From Debaryomyces hansenii CBS767 (Eukaryota > Ascomycota > Pichiomycetes > Serinales > Debaryomycetaceae): a stretch of 64,000 nucleotides of DNA. The stretch lies in assembly GCF_000006445.2 (NCBI RefSeq), contig NC_006044.2, positions 310,001 through 374,000 of the forward strand, written 5' to 3'. Made by a program: the position numbers and the translations under genes. Shown in pieces: positions 9,092 to 18,305 of the stretch. A model generated the notes under the pieces. It saw only the letters and a list, made by a program, of their open reading frames with translations. It made no database searches and had not been told where the DNA came from. The number at the start of each line of letters is the position of its first letter. Within the stretch, counting starts at the first letter, position 1.

Positions 9092-11974
9092 TTATGGTAA
9101 ATTGTTAATCAAATCATTATAGAACATACCAATTGCTTGTTTTTCTATATTTGCAACATCTATATTTTGAACTAAGTCCTTTAGGCCATGTTCAGGTAAT
9201 TTTTGTAACTTTTCTTTGATGAATTCTTCTTTCATGGAAACCAAATCACTATGATATTGCATTAAATCACCAAGTACTATTTTTGAAATATTGTTCATTG
9301 TAATCGCCAACTGTTTTGACCAGTCTGAACCTTTTCTTAAGGATTTCAAAGTCCATTGGTCATAATGCAATTTGTACCAGTGCCATAATTTCAAGATATC
9401 TTGTTTAGAGCGCTTGAACTGGAATCCGATTAAAGCCAATTCAATCAACTTGGAATTAATATTAGTCATAACAAAGTTTAACGATTTCGAAAGTAGATCT
9501 TCGTTTTCAGCAAATGACAATGATGAAACAGCAACAGTCTGTAATTGTTCGATAGAAGAATTAGAATTATTCAATGATGAGTTATTTGAATTCTTCACCA
9601 ACTGCAAGATCTGCTTGTATTCCTTCTGGTTAGCCTGTCTCATAGTTAGATTAAAAATCGATGGCAATAATTCCATTGGGGTGAAAGGTTTATTAGAATT
9701 AGGATTAATAAAATTCTTAAACATCTTTCTACTAATATCTTGAAATTTCAGGATACCCAGGCCTATATGTAATATAAGATTTCTAACTTCCATTTCAATC
9801 AGCGAATAGTCAGAAGTTAATTGGTATAACATTTCCCAGTTGCCAATCTTGTTGAATAATTTTGTAATATAATTTTCAAGCCATCTCTCATACTCTGAAT
9901 AACTACTGAAATGAAGCAAAATATTACTAATAGTTTCCAAATAATCCAAGCCGACTTTCAAAACATTGTAGTTGATTTCCCATTTGGAATCCGTAAAGCA
10001 GTTCAACACAGCAAAAATAGCTACTAAATGATGGCTTGTCGAGTTCTCTTGTCCCAATAATTTTCCATAATCATTAATAATAGAAATAATTTCTTGAGGA
10101 GTGAAATTGTTATTGATTATGTTAGTACATACATGGGGAATAAATTCTTGACTGTAAACTACTTTATAGTAGCCCGATTTGTTAGAATTCAATGTGATAA
10201 ATTGATCTAAAGGAATTGGAACCTCTAGATTTCTATCAGTCAACATAATGTTCAAAATCTTAATATTCTTCTTGTCGTCAATACATTTAATGGATAATGG
10301 TAAATGGTATGGGGTGTCCTCCAATTCGAAATCTTGAGCTTTATTGTTGAATAGATATCTATGTTGTTCAATAACTATTTTATCACCTTTGGTTTTTACA
10401 TTGACAATAGGATAGCCAGGATATCTGACCCATGAATGAACAAAACTCAATAAATCAATACTTGTAAATTCATTCAAGACATTCCACAAATCGAATGGTT
10501 TGATATTCTTAAATTTGTATTTTTCTATAGCTTTCGCTACACCATTTAACATATTTGAATACTTTATTTTCGAGGAATCATCTCTAGACAGATTTTCATT
10601 TTCCAATATACTTCCAATCATAGACAACAAAATGATTCCTTTTTCGTATGTTGTTTTATCAAATAAATCCTGGGTACACTCTGACAAGGACGAATTCATA
10701 CCTGAAGTTATTTGATGAATGCTAGGCAACGAAGAGGAGCCTGTAGTTTCGTTGTAAAAACAGTCTTGATCCATTATGGATTCTTGATCCCGTAATAATT
10801 TCATCTCGAAAGCATCGTTCTCATAATCCGCTTTATCTAATCTGGCGACATGGAGCAAATAATTTCCTAACCATGTTGCAAAAGATTCATTCAACCATAA
10901 ATTAGACCATTCATCAAAAGAAATCAAATTTCCAACCCATTGGTGGACTAGCTCGTGAGCTATCAATTGACGTAATTGAAGTTTGACTGATTCGTGTGAG
11001 CTCTCGTCAATTAGTAATTGGCTAGATAAAACAGTTACTAATCCCCAATTCTCCATTGCTCCGTCACTTAAGAATGGTAAAGCAACAAAATCCAACTTAT
11101 CCAATGGGTATTTAATATTAAGCAATTCTTGTAATATTGGTAACAAGGAAGAAATAACATACAATGGATATGAGCATGAGGATAAGGTTCCAATTGGTGC
11201 ATACATTCGAACTGGAATTACATCGTCGTTGTTCTCCAAATACTCCAAATCACCAATAATGAAGCCAAACACAGAAGAAGCAATTGGTGGTGTTGGTTTG
11301 AATGCAAATGTTGCATTTTCGGACATTGGTACCGGGCAAGGTTCGGCAATCAAGGAAGAATTAGACAATACCTTAAACGAGCTCAAAGTGTCAATAGTTA
11401 ACTTGATCGGAACTTTGAAGTTCAATTCGTCTACTAACGGAAAAATCAATTTACATGAATGAGGTTGTGTATGGGTAGCCAAGATATAATTATTTGATCT
11501 ACCCGAAATGGAATCCAAGTAGTTTGTCTTGAAAAGTCCCTTCGTTTGATCCTTATACGTTTTTATGGTGTTGATCTGACCCATATACATCAAAGTGATC
11601 TTCGCCTTTTCTGGACTTTTCCACTCGTAGCTTGAATTAATCGTAAGCGAAACCTCATGTCTACCTCGGTCATAGTCCACTTTTAAATCCGTAGTTTTTC
11701 CTCCATCATTTAAAATAGCTTTAGTGATAATAAGTTTATTGGCATGTAACGTAAATCTAAACTCATCGGACGACCCATGATAATTTTCGTTTTTTTTAAT
11801 GTCAATTGTAACTGTACCATTGAAATTTGGCTTCAAATGGTTAATGTTCAAATGTAAATCATAAAATTCAGGAATGTACTGATTTCTCAACGACAAAAGC
11901 TTTAAACTCGTGTCAATTTGAGACTCGTCCAATTTTCTAGATAACTCGCTAACGTTGTCTTCTTTACTTGACAT
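9092..11974 (-). CDS. TMA108: M1-family aminopeptidase-like protein Tma108
   Basis: This 960-residue M1 peptidase-fold protein has the GAMEN substrate-binding motif at 305-309 and an intact zinc site HExxH-x18-E (H340, E341, H344, E363; HELVHQW...LWLNES). The N-terminal beta domain is divergent from the Aap1/Ape2 type, and blocks such as ATHTQPHSCKLIFPLVDE and PPIASSVFGFIIGDLEY, with the length near 946, fit Tma108. In Saccharomyces Tma108 is a ribosome-associated factor that recognises nascent chains of a subset of mRNAs. The catalytic residues are all present, so peptidase activity cannot be excluded. It is divergent from CAB1. The alternative is a cytosolic Aap1-type aminopeptidase. Confidence 0.8.
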   Translation of the reverse strand: MSSKEDNVSELSRKLDESQIDTSLKLLSLRNQYIPEFYDLHLNINHLKPNFNGTVTIDIKKNENYHGSSDEFRFTLHANKLIITKAILNDGGKTTDLKVDYDRGRHEVSLTINSSYEWKSPEKAKITLMYMGQINTIKTYKDQTKGLFKTNYLDSISGRSNNYILATHTQPHSCKLIFPLVDELNFKVPIKLTIDTLSSFKVLSNSSLIAEPCPVPMSENATFAFKPTPPIASSVFGFIIGDLEYLENNDDVIPVRMYAPIGTLSSCSYPLYVISSLLPILQELLNIKYPLDKLDFVALPFLSDGAMENWGLVTVLSSQLLIDESSHESVKLQLRQLIAHELVHQWVGNLISFDEWSNLWLNESFATWLGNYLLHVARLDKADYENDAFEMKLLRDQESIMDQDCFYNETTGSSSLPSIHQITSGMNSSLSECTQDLFDKTTYEKGIILLSMIGSILENENLSRDDSSKIKYSNMLNGVAKAIEKYKFKNIKPFDLWNVLNEFTSIDLLSFVHSWVRYPGYPIVNVKTKGDKIVIEQHRYLFNNKAQDFELEDTPYHLPLSIKCIDDKKNIKILNIMLTDRNLEVPIPLDQFITLNSNKSGYYKVVYSQEFIPHVCTNIINNNFTPQEIISIINDYGKLLGQENSTSHHLVAIFAVLNCFTDSKWEINYNVLKVGLDYLETISNILLHFSSYSEYERWLENYITKLFNKIGNWEMLYQLTSDYSLIEMEVRNLILHIGLGILKFQDISRKMFKNFINPNSNKPFTPMELLPSIFNLTMRQANQKEYKQILQLVKNSNNSSLNNSNSSIEQLQTVAVSSLSFAENEDLLSKSLNFVMTNINSKLIELALIGFQFKRSKQDILKLWHWYKLHYDQWTLKSLRKGSDWSKQLAITMNNISKIVLGDLMQYHSDLVSMKEEFIKEKLQKLPEHGLKDLVQNIDVANIEKQAIGMFYNDLINNLP

Positions 11975-12278
11975 TTGCTCTCTTTTGTAACACTGTATCA
12001 GGTAATTGTATAACTATCCAGTGGCAACGGTTTTTTTTGTGAAAAATTATGTTCCCTGTACATAAACCATAATCCCAACAATAATTTTTTCGTTTATTAT
12101 ATACGAACTTCATGTTATAAAAAGAAAACTAAATAGCACATTTTTTTCATTGAAGGGATATTCTGACCTCTAAAACTGTATAGGAGTATAGTCAATAGTG
12201 ACACAGCCAAATTAATTTGAAGAGAAAAAGTAACTCACACATTTAATTGGATAGTGAATTGTTAATAAAATAGTTTTA
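11975..12278. promoter_or_regulatory. Divergent promoter region TMA108-CAB1
   Basis: This 304-bp AT-rich spacer lies between two divergent ATGs. A TTATATAC run near 12097-12104 is the only TATA-like feature seen; no other motif is confident. Confidence 0.4.
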
Positions 12279-13793
12279 ATGGGGTTATTAACGCAAGCAA
12301 AACCAAATTCCAACGATGAACTAGATTTACAGCTTATTAATCCAGGAAAAATAAAAATCGATTGTTCAGGATCCTATATTGCCAACGATCATTTGTTGAG
12401 AGAACAATATCAATCACCGACACCTTCAACCACACCATCACCACAAGCATCAGATTCTTCATCCGAGTCTGATGGAGACGTGGATGGAGAGCTTAACGGA
12501 TTCAAGGAGGGGGAAAGTGAAAGCAGCAATGAGCCAAAGGGGAATGCTGTCTTACCACCAGATTTGAAGATGGCGGACGTTTCCTCTAATAGAATTAGAG
12601 AAATTGAGTTAAGTACCACAAACCAGAACAGGGAGTACGATCTCACGAAGAATATCACCTTACCGAAGCACAATTCTGAAGTGATTCATGTTTCTGTTGA
12701 TATTGGCGGGACGTTGACTAAACTTGTGTATTTCACTAAAAGTCATAGGGTAGATGGAAAAGGTGGGGGAAAATTACATTTCAAAGATTTTCAAACTGAA
12801 ACATTCAGCAACGAAGTGTTGAAGTTTATGATCAAGTTGATCCAGAAATCGATCCACAAGAAAGAGGTTCCACCAATCACCTACATAATGGCTACGGGTG
12901 GTGGTGCGCACAAATTCTACCAATTGATGACTAAAACGTTTCGTAAATACAAACTTCCAATGAAAATTATAGCGAAAGACGAAATGCAGTGCCTCATCAA
13001 AGGTTTGGATTGGTTAATAACGAAAATTCCAAACGAGATCTTTACATACGATTTGGAAGAGAATAATACAAAATTCATCCCTAACCCGTATACCCATGAT
13101 GAACAAATCTACCCTTATCTTTTGGTCAACATTGGAAGTGGTGTATCTATGATCAAAGTTACTGGTCCAGGTCCCGATGGCTTTGAAAGAATCGGTGGTT
13201 CTTCATTAGGAGGAGGTACCTTGTGGGGTTTGTTGTCCTTACTTACAGATGCAAACGACTACAACGAAATGTTAGAAATGGCCCAGCGAGGTAACAACGA
13301 AAACATCGACTTGTTAGTTGGGGATATTTACGGATCAAACTACAATAAAATAGGTTTGAAGTCAAGCCATATTGCATCCTCCTTCGCCAAAGTATTCAAA
13401 AAATTAAGATTCAATAGTGATCCCAACAAAGACAACACACTCAATGGAAGTGTCAGGTTGACACCTGCTGAAAAACTAGCTCAGTTCAGGCCGGAGGACA
13501 TTGCCAGATCTTTGCTATACCTGATTTCAAACAATATAGGCCAGATCTCGTATTTGCAAGCATTAAGATTTGGCTTGAAGAGAATATATTTCGGAGGCAG
13601 TTATATCTCAGGCCATAAGCAGACTATTCATACTCTCTCATACGCTGTTAATTTCTGGTCTCATGGTGACATGAATTCTTACTTTTTGAGACACGAGGGT
13701 TATTTAGGAAGTGTAGGTGCTTTCATGATGGGGCCTAACTGCGAGACGTTGAAAAATAATGAATTGAATTCTCCAAAGTCCACCAAATCATGA
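12279..13793 (+). CDS. CAB1: Pantothenate kinase (eukaryotic type II)
   Basis: This 504-residue protein has the type II pantothenate kinase core from about residue 135. The ATP-binding DIGGT lies at 141-145, followed by MATGGGAHKFY, the INIGSGVSM-like phosphate loop (VNIGSGVSMIKV), GGSSLGGGTLWGL and the C-terminal YFGGSYISGH and FLRHEGYLGSVGAF blocks. It phosphorylates pantothenate in the committed step of coenzyme A synthesis. About 130 N-terminal residues, Ser/Pro/acid rich, precede the domain and make it longer than the 367-residue Saccharomyces Cab1. Such an extension may regulate the enzyme. Codon 415 is CTG (13521-13523), just before ISNNIGQ, where related kinases carry variable residues. 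Confidence 0.94.
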   Translation: MGLLTQAKPNSNDELDLQLINPGKIKIDCSGSYIANDHLLREQYQSPTPSTTPSPQASDSSSESDGDVDGELNGFKEGESESSNEPKGNAVLPPDLKMADVSSNRIREIELSTTNQNREYDLTKNITLPKHNSEVIHVSVDIGGTLTKLVYFTKSHRVDGKGGGKLHFKDFQTETFSNEVLKFMIKLIQKSIHKKEVPPITYIMATGGGAHKFYQLMTKTFRKYKLPMKIIAKDEMQCLIKGLDWLITKIPNEIFTYDLEENNTKFIPNPYTHDEQIYPYLLVNIGSGVSMIKVTGPGPDGFERIGGSSLGGGTLWGLLSLLTDANDYNEMLEMAQRGNNENIDLLVGDIYGSNYNKIGLKSSHIASSFAKVFKKLRFNSDPNKDNTLNGSVRLTPAEKLAQFRPEDIARSLLYLISNNIGQISYLQALRFGLKRIYFGGSYISGHKQTIHTLSYAVNFWSHGDMNSYFLRHEGYLGSVGAFMMGPNCETLKNNELNSPKSTKS

Positions 13794-14047
13794 ACATTTA
13801 TGTGTTATGAATATTTCTTGATCATTCAATTCTCTCTTTGCATATATACATTGTGTATATTTATTTATTATTACTATTCATTCACTAATCATAGTAGATC
13901 TAATTATTCAACACAGTAAAATGTAACGTTGCAGTTATAGGGTTACATTAAAAATGATTTTCTGACACAAAATGCCCTCCAAATTAACAATCGATGGAAC
14001 ATAATATATAATACCATACTTCCTTACTTAAATTTTTTTCATGATTG

Positions 14048-15541
14048 ATGATGAACGATAATAGTCTGAATCTACAATCGACTTATTCAGATACCCTCAA
14101 GCCCACTCAGACTAAAGAAAAAACTAATAATACTAATTTTCATAGTGGCATAAATACTAACAATAATAATAATAACAATAATAATAACAATAATAATAGT
14201 AATATTAAAAATTCTCCATTACCATCAAATTCGATATATAACGGACATTTTTTGTATTCGTCACATCCAAACTCAAGTCCCTTAATACATACATTCAATT
14301 CCGAGTGGGTCGATACCCCAGATAACTCACCATCTCGCACCAAACCATATAATCAAGATATGTCTACAACTATTTTAGCAGATCCTGCAAGTGTAGCTCC
14401 ACAACAGAATGAAGATTCGTCGAATAAGTCCAAATTCGAAACACCATCGAAAGCTAAAGCATCAATTTCGTTCATAACACCGGTGACAGATTCTAAGGCA
14501 TACGATACTATTATTCTCAATGAGAAACACCTCAAGCCTTCATCGCCTGAGCCTGTTAAAGAACATAACGTGGAGTCAATGGACATATTATGGGCAATGT
14601 TGCACAACATCACTGGTAAGGATAAATTGGCCAAATTTGGCCAATTTACGTTGAGGCTATTGCTCTATCATGCCAAACAAACCCAGAATTACCTTAGTGA
14701 CGGGTATATCAACATCAATGTTATAAATTCAAGATACAATGATAAAGAAAAGAAGTTGAATTTATTGAAGAACTTTTTACACCATCCCCGGGACTTTATT
14801 AAGATAATAGTTTTATTGGCTTGTTCAATATTCAGGTCCAGATTGAGCGGTACTGCTGGCGGTTTATCATTATTCAGACAATTTCTCAGGTTTGGCCAGT
14901 CTCCATTCAAAACCCGGCGCTTCAAAAATAAGTTAGTATCACGAACAACAATTGCTACAAAATCGGGTGATTATATGATAGACGTGTCGAGCATTGGTAA
15001 GTGTTTTACAAAGGACGTCTTAGGTGATATATTTTCATTATACTATAGTGTTTTTGATGAGGCAGGGTTATTATATAAGATGAATTTTTTCAGAAGCAAA
15101 AGCTTCCATAAGGTTATTTTAAGACATGAATCTCTCGCATGGTACTATGAAACGTTGCTTGGTATATATAATGCGTATGGTAGGTTGCAAAAGTTGAGCC
15201 AACAAGAAATGGACTTGAAAATTCAAATACAAGTTAAAAGTAAAGCTCGGCTGTTATCAAAACAATTATTGGGTGCTAGCTCCATTGAAGGGCTTTCTCA
15301 CGAGGATGATACAAAAGACGCTCAACAGCTAAAGGAAATTCAATTCAAAAAATACAACTCGTACATTGATATATACAAATGGTTGTCCGATTTCATTTTT
15401 AATACTTACACGGTGTTCAACATGGCTTTACCATTTGATACTTTACAATTATGGATGGGTATAAGTGCATCTTCTCTTAGTATACTCAAATTATATCGAG
15501 AAACAAGAAAACGGTTGATAGCTGAATCTTTGCGGAAATAA
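14048..15541 (+). CDS. PEX25: Pex11-family peroxin, Pex25-like
   Basis: The ATG at 14048 gives 497 residues; the frame opens one codon earlier with a TTG. About 170 residues of disordered N-terminus contain a polyasparagine run (nt about 14159-14210). The C-terminal two thirds match the Pex11/Pex25/Pex27 fold: KDKLAKFGQFTLRLLLYHA (amphipathic helix), LRFGQSPFKTRRFKNKL and a terminal hydrophobic segment before YRETRKRL. These proteins bend and elongate the peroxisomal membrane and drive peroxisome proliferation and regrowth. The long N-terminal extension favours Pex25 over Pex11 itself, but Pex27 or Pex11C remain possible. It converges with MCY1, with 28 bp between the two stop codons. Confidence 0.7.
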   Translation: MMNDNSLNLQSTYSDTLKPTQTKEKTNNTNFHSGINTNNNNNNNNNNNNNSNIKNSPLPSNSIYNGHFLYSSHPNSSPLIHTFNSEWVDTPDNSPSRTKPYNQDMSTTILADPASVAPQQNEDSSNKSKFETPSKAKASISFITPVTDSKAYDTIILNEKHLKPSSPEPVKEHNVESMDILWAMLHNITGKDKLAKFGQFTLRLLLYHAKQTQNYLSDGYININVINSRYNDKEKKLNLLKNFLHHPRDFIKIIVLLACSIFRSRLSGTAGGLSLFRQFLRFGQSPFKTRRFKNKLVSRTTIATKSGDYMIDVSSIGKCFTKDVLGDIFSLYYSVFDEAGLLYKMNFFRSKSFHKVILRHESLAWYYETLLGIYNAYGRLQKLSQQEMDLKIQIQVKSKARLLSKQLLGASSIEGLSHEDDTKDAQQLKEIQFKKYNSYIDIYKWLSDFIFNTYTVFNMALPFDTLQLWMGISASSLSILKLYRETRKRLIAESLRK

Positions 15542-15569
15542 TAGAATTCTTAATATAGATTAATGAACT

Positions 15570-16751
15570 TCAAGGTGATTTAATATCTTCTATAATATCC
15601 TGTAGTGTAATATCGTTAGGCAACTCGGCAGCATCTTTCCAAAACTTAGATAAGTGTCTTGCACCAGAATCACAAGCTATGATCACTATTTTTTGGCCAG
15701 GTCCATACTTGAAGGCAGTTTTAACTGCAGCAACGCAATTTATGGCAGAAGAGGAACCCCAGAAAAGGCCATCATTGATACATAAAAACTTTGCCATTTT
15801 TAATGCTTGTTCATCACGAACTCTAATCGCTTCGTCGATATTGTGCTCTCCCTGTTGGAAATTCCAAGTAAGCCTGTTTAATCCTATGCCTTCCACCAAA
15901 GTATCTACCTGATGTCTTCTTCTTGTCCCTTCCCTTTCGACTGAATCGTACATTACACCATAATTTACTCTATTGGCTAAGCCCGAGCCCTGAGGGTCTG
16001 CCAAAACTATCTTTATACGATCATTTTTTTCTTTTAAATACTTGGAGACACCGGCAATCGTACCACCAGTGCCTGAACCATTTATAAATACATCAAGATT
16101 TTCCTCCATCTGTTCCCAAATCTCAGGCCCCGTAGAGCTATAGTGTATCCGCCAGTTGAAGTCGTTTTCGAACTGATCCGCAAATATTGCATTTTTATTA
16201 TTAGACAGGTCTTCATTGATTTTCTGTGCCCCATACCTAGCTGCATTTGTATATTGGTTCGGATCCACTATAGACGCAGGTTTTACTGGCTCCAATTCTG
16301 CCCCCAATGACTTCAATAATTGCATTTTTTCTGGCGAAGTATCGTCTGGAAGACATATATGCGCCTTATATCCCAAAGCATTGGCTAGAACCGCAAACGA
16401 TATCCCAGTCGATCCTGAAGTACCCTCAAATATCACATCTCCATGGTTTGGCTTCAACTTGCCTAGCTTCTCGTTTGCTCGTATAATCGACAACGCCACA
16501 CGATCCTTAGCACTCCCGGCCGGGTTCATCAATTCCAACTTAGCATATATCTTGCATCCTGTAAGCTTAGATAAGGATTTGATCTCAATCATCGGAGTAT
16601 TTCCAATTAAAGATTCCACTCCTCTCGACCTAGGAGACAAAGTAGTGAGTCTTTTTTTGTTATTATTTAGCTGCTCATGAATCCGCTGAAGTATGATCAA
16701 TGCCGACACAATTGCAGCACTTGACCTTAGAATAAGCTTCCAATTGATCAT
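15570..16751 (-). CDS. MCY1: Mitochondrial outer-membrane cysteine synthase-like protein Mcy1
   Basis: This 393-residue PLP enzyme of the cysteine synthase/CBS fold II class starts at the ATG at 16751; the frame opens upstream only at a TTG. It has a short N-terminal membrane anchor (about residues 5-23), the Schiff-base Lys82 in NPAGSAKDRVA, the PLP phosphate loop GTSGSTG and a second GSGTGGT loop. The anchor, the Ala-rich lysine motif and the lack of C-terminal CBS domains match Saccharomyces Mcy1 (YGR012W) rather than cystathionine beta-synthase. The physiological substrate is not certain. The 5' LTR of the retrotransposon begins only 57 bp upstream of the ATG, so the native promoter has been split. 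Confidence 0.85.
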   Translation of the reverse strand: MINWKLILRSSAAIVSALIILQRIHEQLNNNKKRLTTLSPRSRGVESLIGNTPMIEIKSLSKLTGCKIYAKLELMNPAGSAKDRVALSIIRANEKLGKLKPNHGDVIFEGTSGSTGISFAVLANALGYKAHICLPDDTSPEKMQLLKSLGAELEPVKPASIVDPNQYTNAARYGAQKINEDLSNNKNAIFADQFENDFNWRIHYSSTGPEIWEQMEENLDVFINGSGTGGTIAGVSKYLKEKNDRIKIVLADPQGSGLANRVNYGVMYDSVEREGTRRRHQVDTLVEGIGLNRLTWNFQQGEHNIDEAIRVRDEQALKMAKFLCINDGLFWGSSSAINCVAAVKTAFKYGPGQKIVIIACDSGARHLSKFWKDAAELPNDITLQDIIEDIKSP

Positions 16752-16802
16752 CTTAGTATATAAAGAATCTATATAATCTGAAATCCAAAAATCATTTCTC
16801 AA

Positions 16803-16807
16803 ATTCC
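16803..16807 (+). repeat. Target-site duplication, left copy (ATTCC)
   Basis: ATTCC directly precedes the 5' LTR and is repeated directly after the 3' LTR at 22736-22740. A 5-bp duplication is normal for Ty1/copia integrases and fixes the outer LTR borders. Confidence 0.9.
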
Positions 16808-17186
16808 TGTTGGTTTTGTGTCACTATCAGAATCTATAAAGATTCTGAAACAAATCATTGTAAGAACCATAAATAGTCATGCTAGTGATACTGATAGTCA
16901 TAAGAGGATATGGGAATAATCTTAATGAGTTGAAACGAAACAAGAATATAAATTAGGAATGAATCTCCAAGAAGAAGATGAATTTTCTAATTAACGAACA
17001 GCAATTAAGCAGAATATACTTAATTAAGACTACCCTAAAAAGTCATCGATAGGTAGATCGATCACTTAACTACTTCTATAGTAACCAATATTGATATATA
17101 AGACCAGTATATCTATAATACTAATACATAAGTATTCTTCCCTACATATTTCAGGTATTCACACGACCTTTATCATAATCCCAATA
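16808..17186 (+). repeat. 5' LTR (379 bp)
   Basis: It begins TGTTGG and ends CCAATA, an imperfect terminal inverted repeat ending TA rather than CA. Base-by-base reading against 22357-22735 shows no difference. It contains a perfect 7-bp inverted repeat around TATAAA (16828-16847) and a TATAAAT run near 16957, candidates for the element's promoter. Confidence 0.95.
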
Positions 17187-17197
17187 GATTAGAAGTC
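17187..17197 (+). other. Minus-strand primer-binding site matching the tRNA-Arg(UCU) anticodon arm
   Basis: GATTAGAAGTC starts at the first base after the LTR. Its reverse complement, GACTTCTAATC, is the anticodon loop and flanking stem of yeast tRNA-Arg(UCU) (anticodon TCT). Priming from an internal tRNA fragment rather than the 3' CCA end is known for copia, Ty5 and, with this tRNA, Tca2. The tRNA sequence is recalled, not present in the window. Confidence 0.75.
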
Positions 17198-17217
17198 AAA
17201 CTAAGTGTTACACTTCA

Positions 17218-18228
17218 ATGTCAGAACAATTTACGTATTCTGATCCTACTCATGTCAAACATGCAAAAACCGTTAATAACAGAGTCTATGAATCGAGTAA
17301 TGAAGAAGAAATGGGGTCAAAAACCTATAAAATCCATCATTCTAAATCTTCTGATGTGATCAATAAATTTGATTCATCATCGCTATTGAAATTTAACCAA
17401 AAAGAAATTGTTGATAATGCCATTGAACAAGCAAAAGAATTGTACCAATGTTACTTTGAGAAAATACCTTTTGTTCACGTTAATGATGTTTCAACTTTGT
17501 TATTACTCCAAAATGCGTTTAATAAATTGTTATCAAATAACAAAGGTCTTGGAAAATTATTGTTAATTAATGATCCAACGATCCAGGACTATGGAAAAGT
17601 AAAGATGTCTTCAGTATATTGTCAAAATAATAATCTCCAGATTTGGTTTCCCGTTTTTAGAGAATTATTATCTCAATCATTATTCCATAAAACACTGGCG
17701 ATACAGAAATATTATCCAGAGTATGTTTTTTCTTTAAACTATACGTATAAATATATTCGTGATAATAGAGAGGTATTTGTTAGTGAAATTTTATTAAAAC
17801 TTATTAATTTCTATATTCATGCAATGGATAATCCTTTTATGGACGTAACTGATATTTCTGCAACTGCTACTTATGGAACTGGTCAAGAAATTGATTTGGA
17901 AATAAATGATTTTATTAAAAAATTGGACCTATATCGAATAATCTTAATTTATAAAAGACTTAAGACTAATATAAAGAACCTGGAAGCATTTATTGATGAA
18001 TTAACATTTGCTTATCTTGAGTTTCCAAACAACAATAACTTGCTAAATCTAGATCAAATTATTGTAAATTTGAAAAGAAATACAAGGTTTATTAAACCCA
18101 AATATTTTCAGGAGAAAACTGATAATTATTCAAACAGATTCGATAATAATAAAAAGAAGCAACTGAAGAAAAATAATAAATATGAACATAGGAATCAAAA
18201 TTCTTCAAAGGATAATGATGAAAATTAA
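17218..18228 (+). CDS. gag: Retrotransposon Gag
   Basis: This 336-codon frame starts at an ATG 21 bp after the primer-binding site and ends at UAA 18226-18228. The central part is helix-rich, as in copia-type capsids. The C-terminus (about residues 290-336) is very rich in Lys, Asn and Arg, fit for nucleic-acid binding, but has no CCHC zinc knuckle. The frame continues without another stop into pol, so Gag is the termination product and Gag-Pol would need readthrough of the UAA. Confidence 0.88.
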   Translation: MSEQFTYSDPTHVKHAKTVNNRVYESSNEEEMGSKTYKIHHSKSSDVINKFDSSSLLKFNQKEIVDNAIEQAKELYQCYFEKIPFVHVNDVSTLLLLQNAFNKLLSNNKGLGKLLLINDPTIQDYGKVKMSSVYCQNNNLQIWFPVFRELLSQSLFHKTLAIQKYYPEYVFSLNYTYKYIRDNREVFVSEILLKLINFYIHAMDNPFMDVTDISATATYGTGQEIDLEINDFIKKLDLYRIILIYKRLKTNIKNLEAFIDELTFAYLEFPNNNNLLNLDQIIVNLKRNTRFIKPKYFQEKTDNYSNRFDNNKKKQLKKNNKYEHRNQNSSKDNDEN

Positions 18229-18305
18229 CAAATTGGTAGTCACAATACTGATATAAAATTATCTAGTTTTTCAATAAATAATATTATTTCAAGTGACCAA
18301 CCAAT
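18226..18305 (+). promoter_or_regulatory. Candidate stop-codon readthrough signal between gag and pol
   Basis: The gag UAA (18226-18228) is followed by CAA. From the third base after the stop, ATTGG (18232-18236) and GTCAC (18239-18243) can pair with CCAAT (18301-18305) and GTGAC (18293-18297), giving a two-part 10-bp stem closed over an AT-rich loop. Pol continues in the same frame. Readthrough here is inference from frame, context and pairing; Tca2 uses an in-frame UGA in the same place. Confidence 0.5.
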
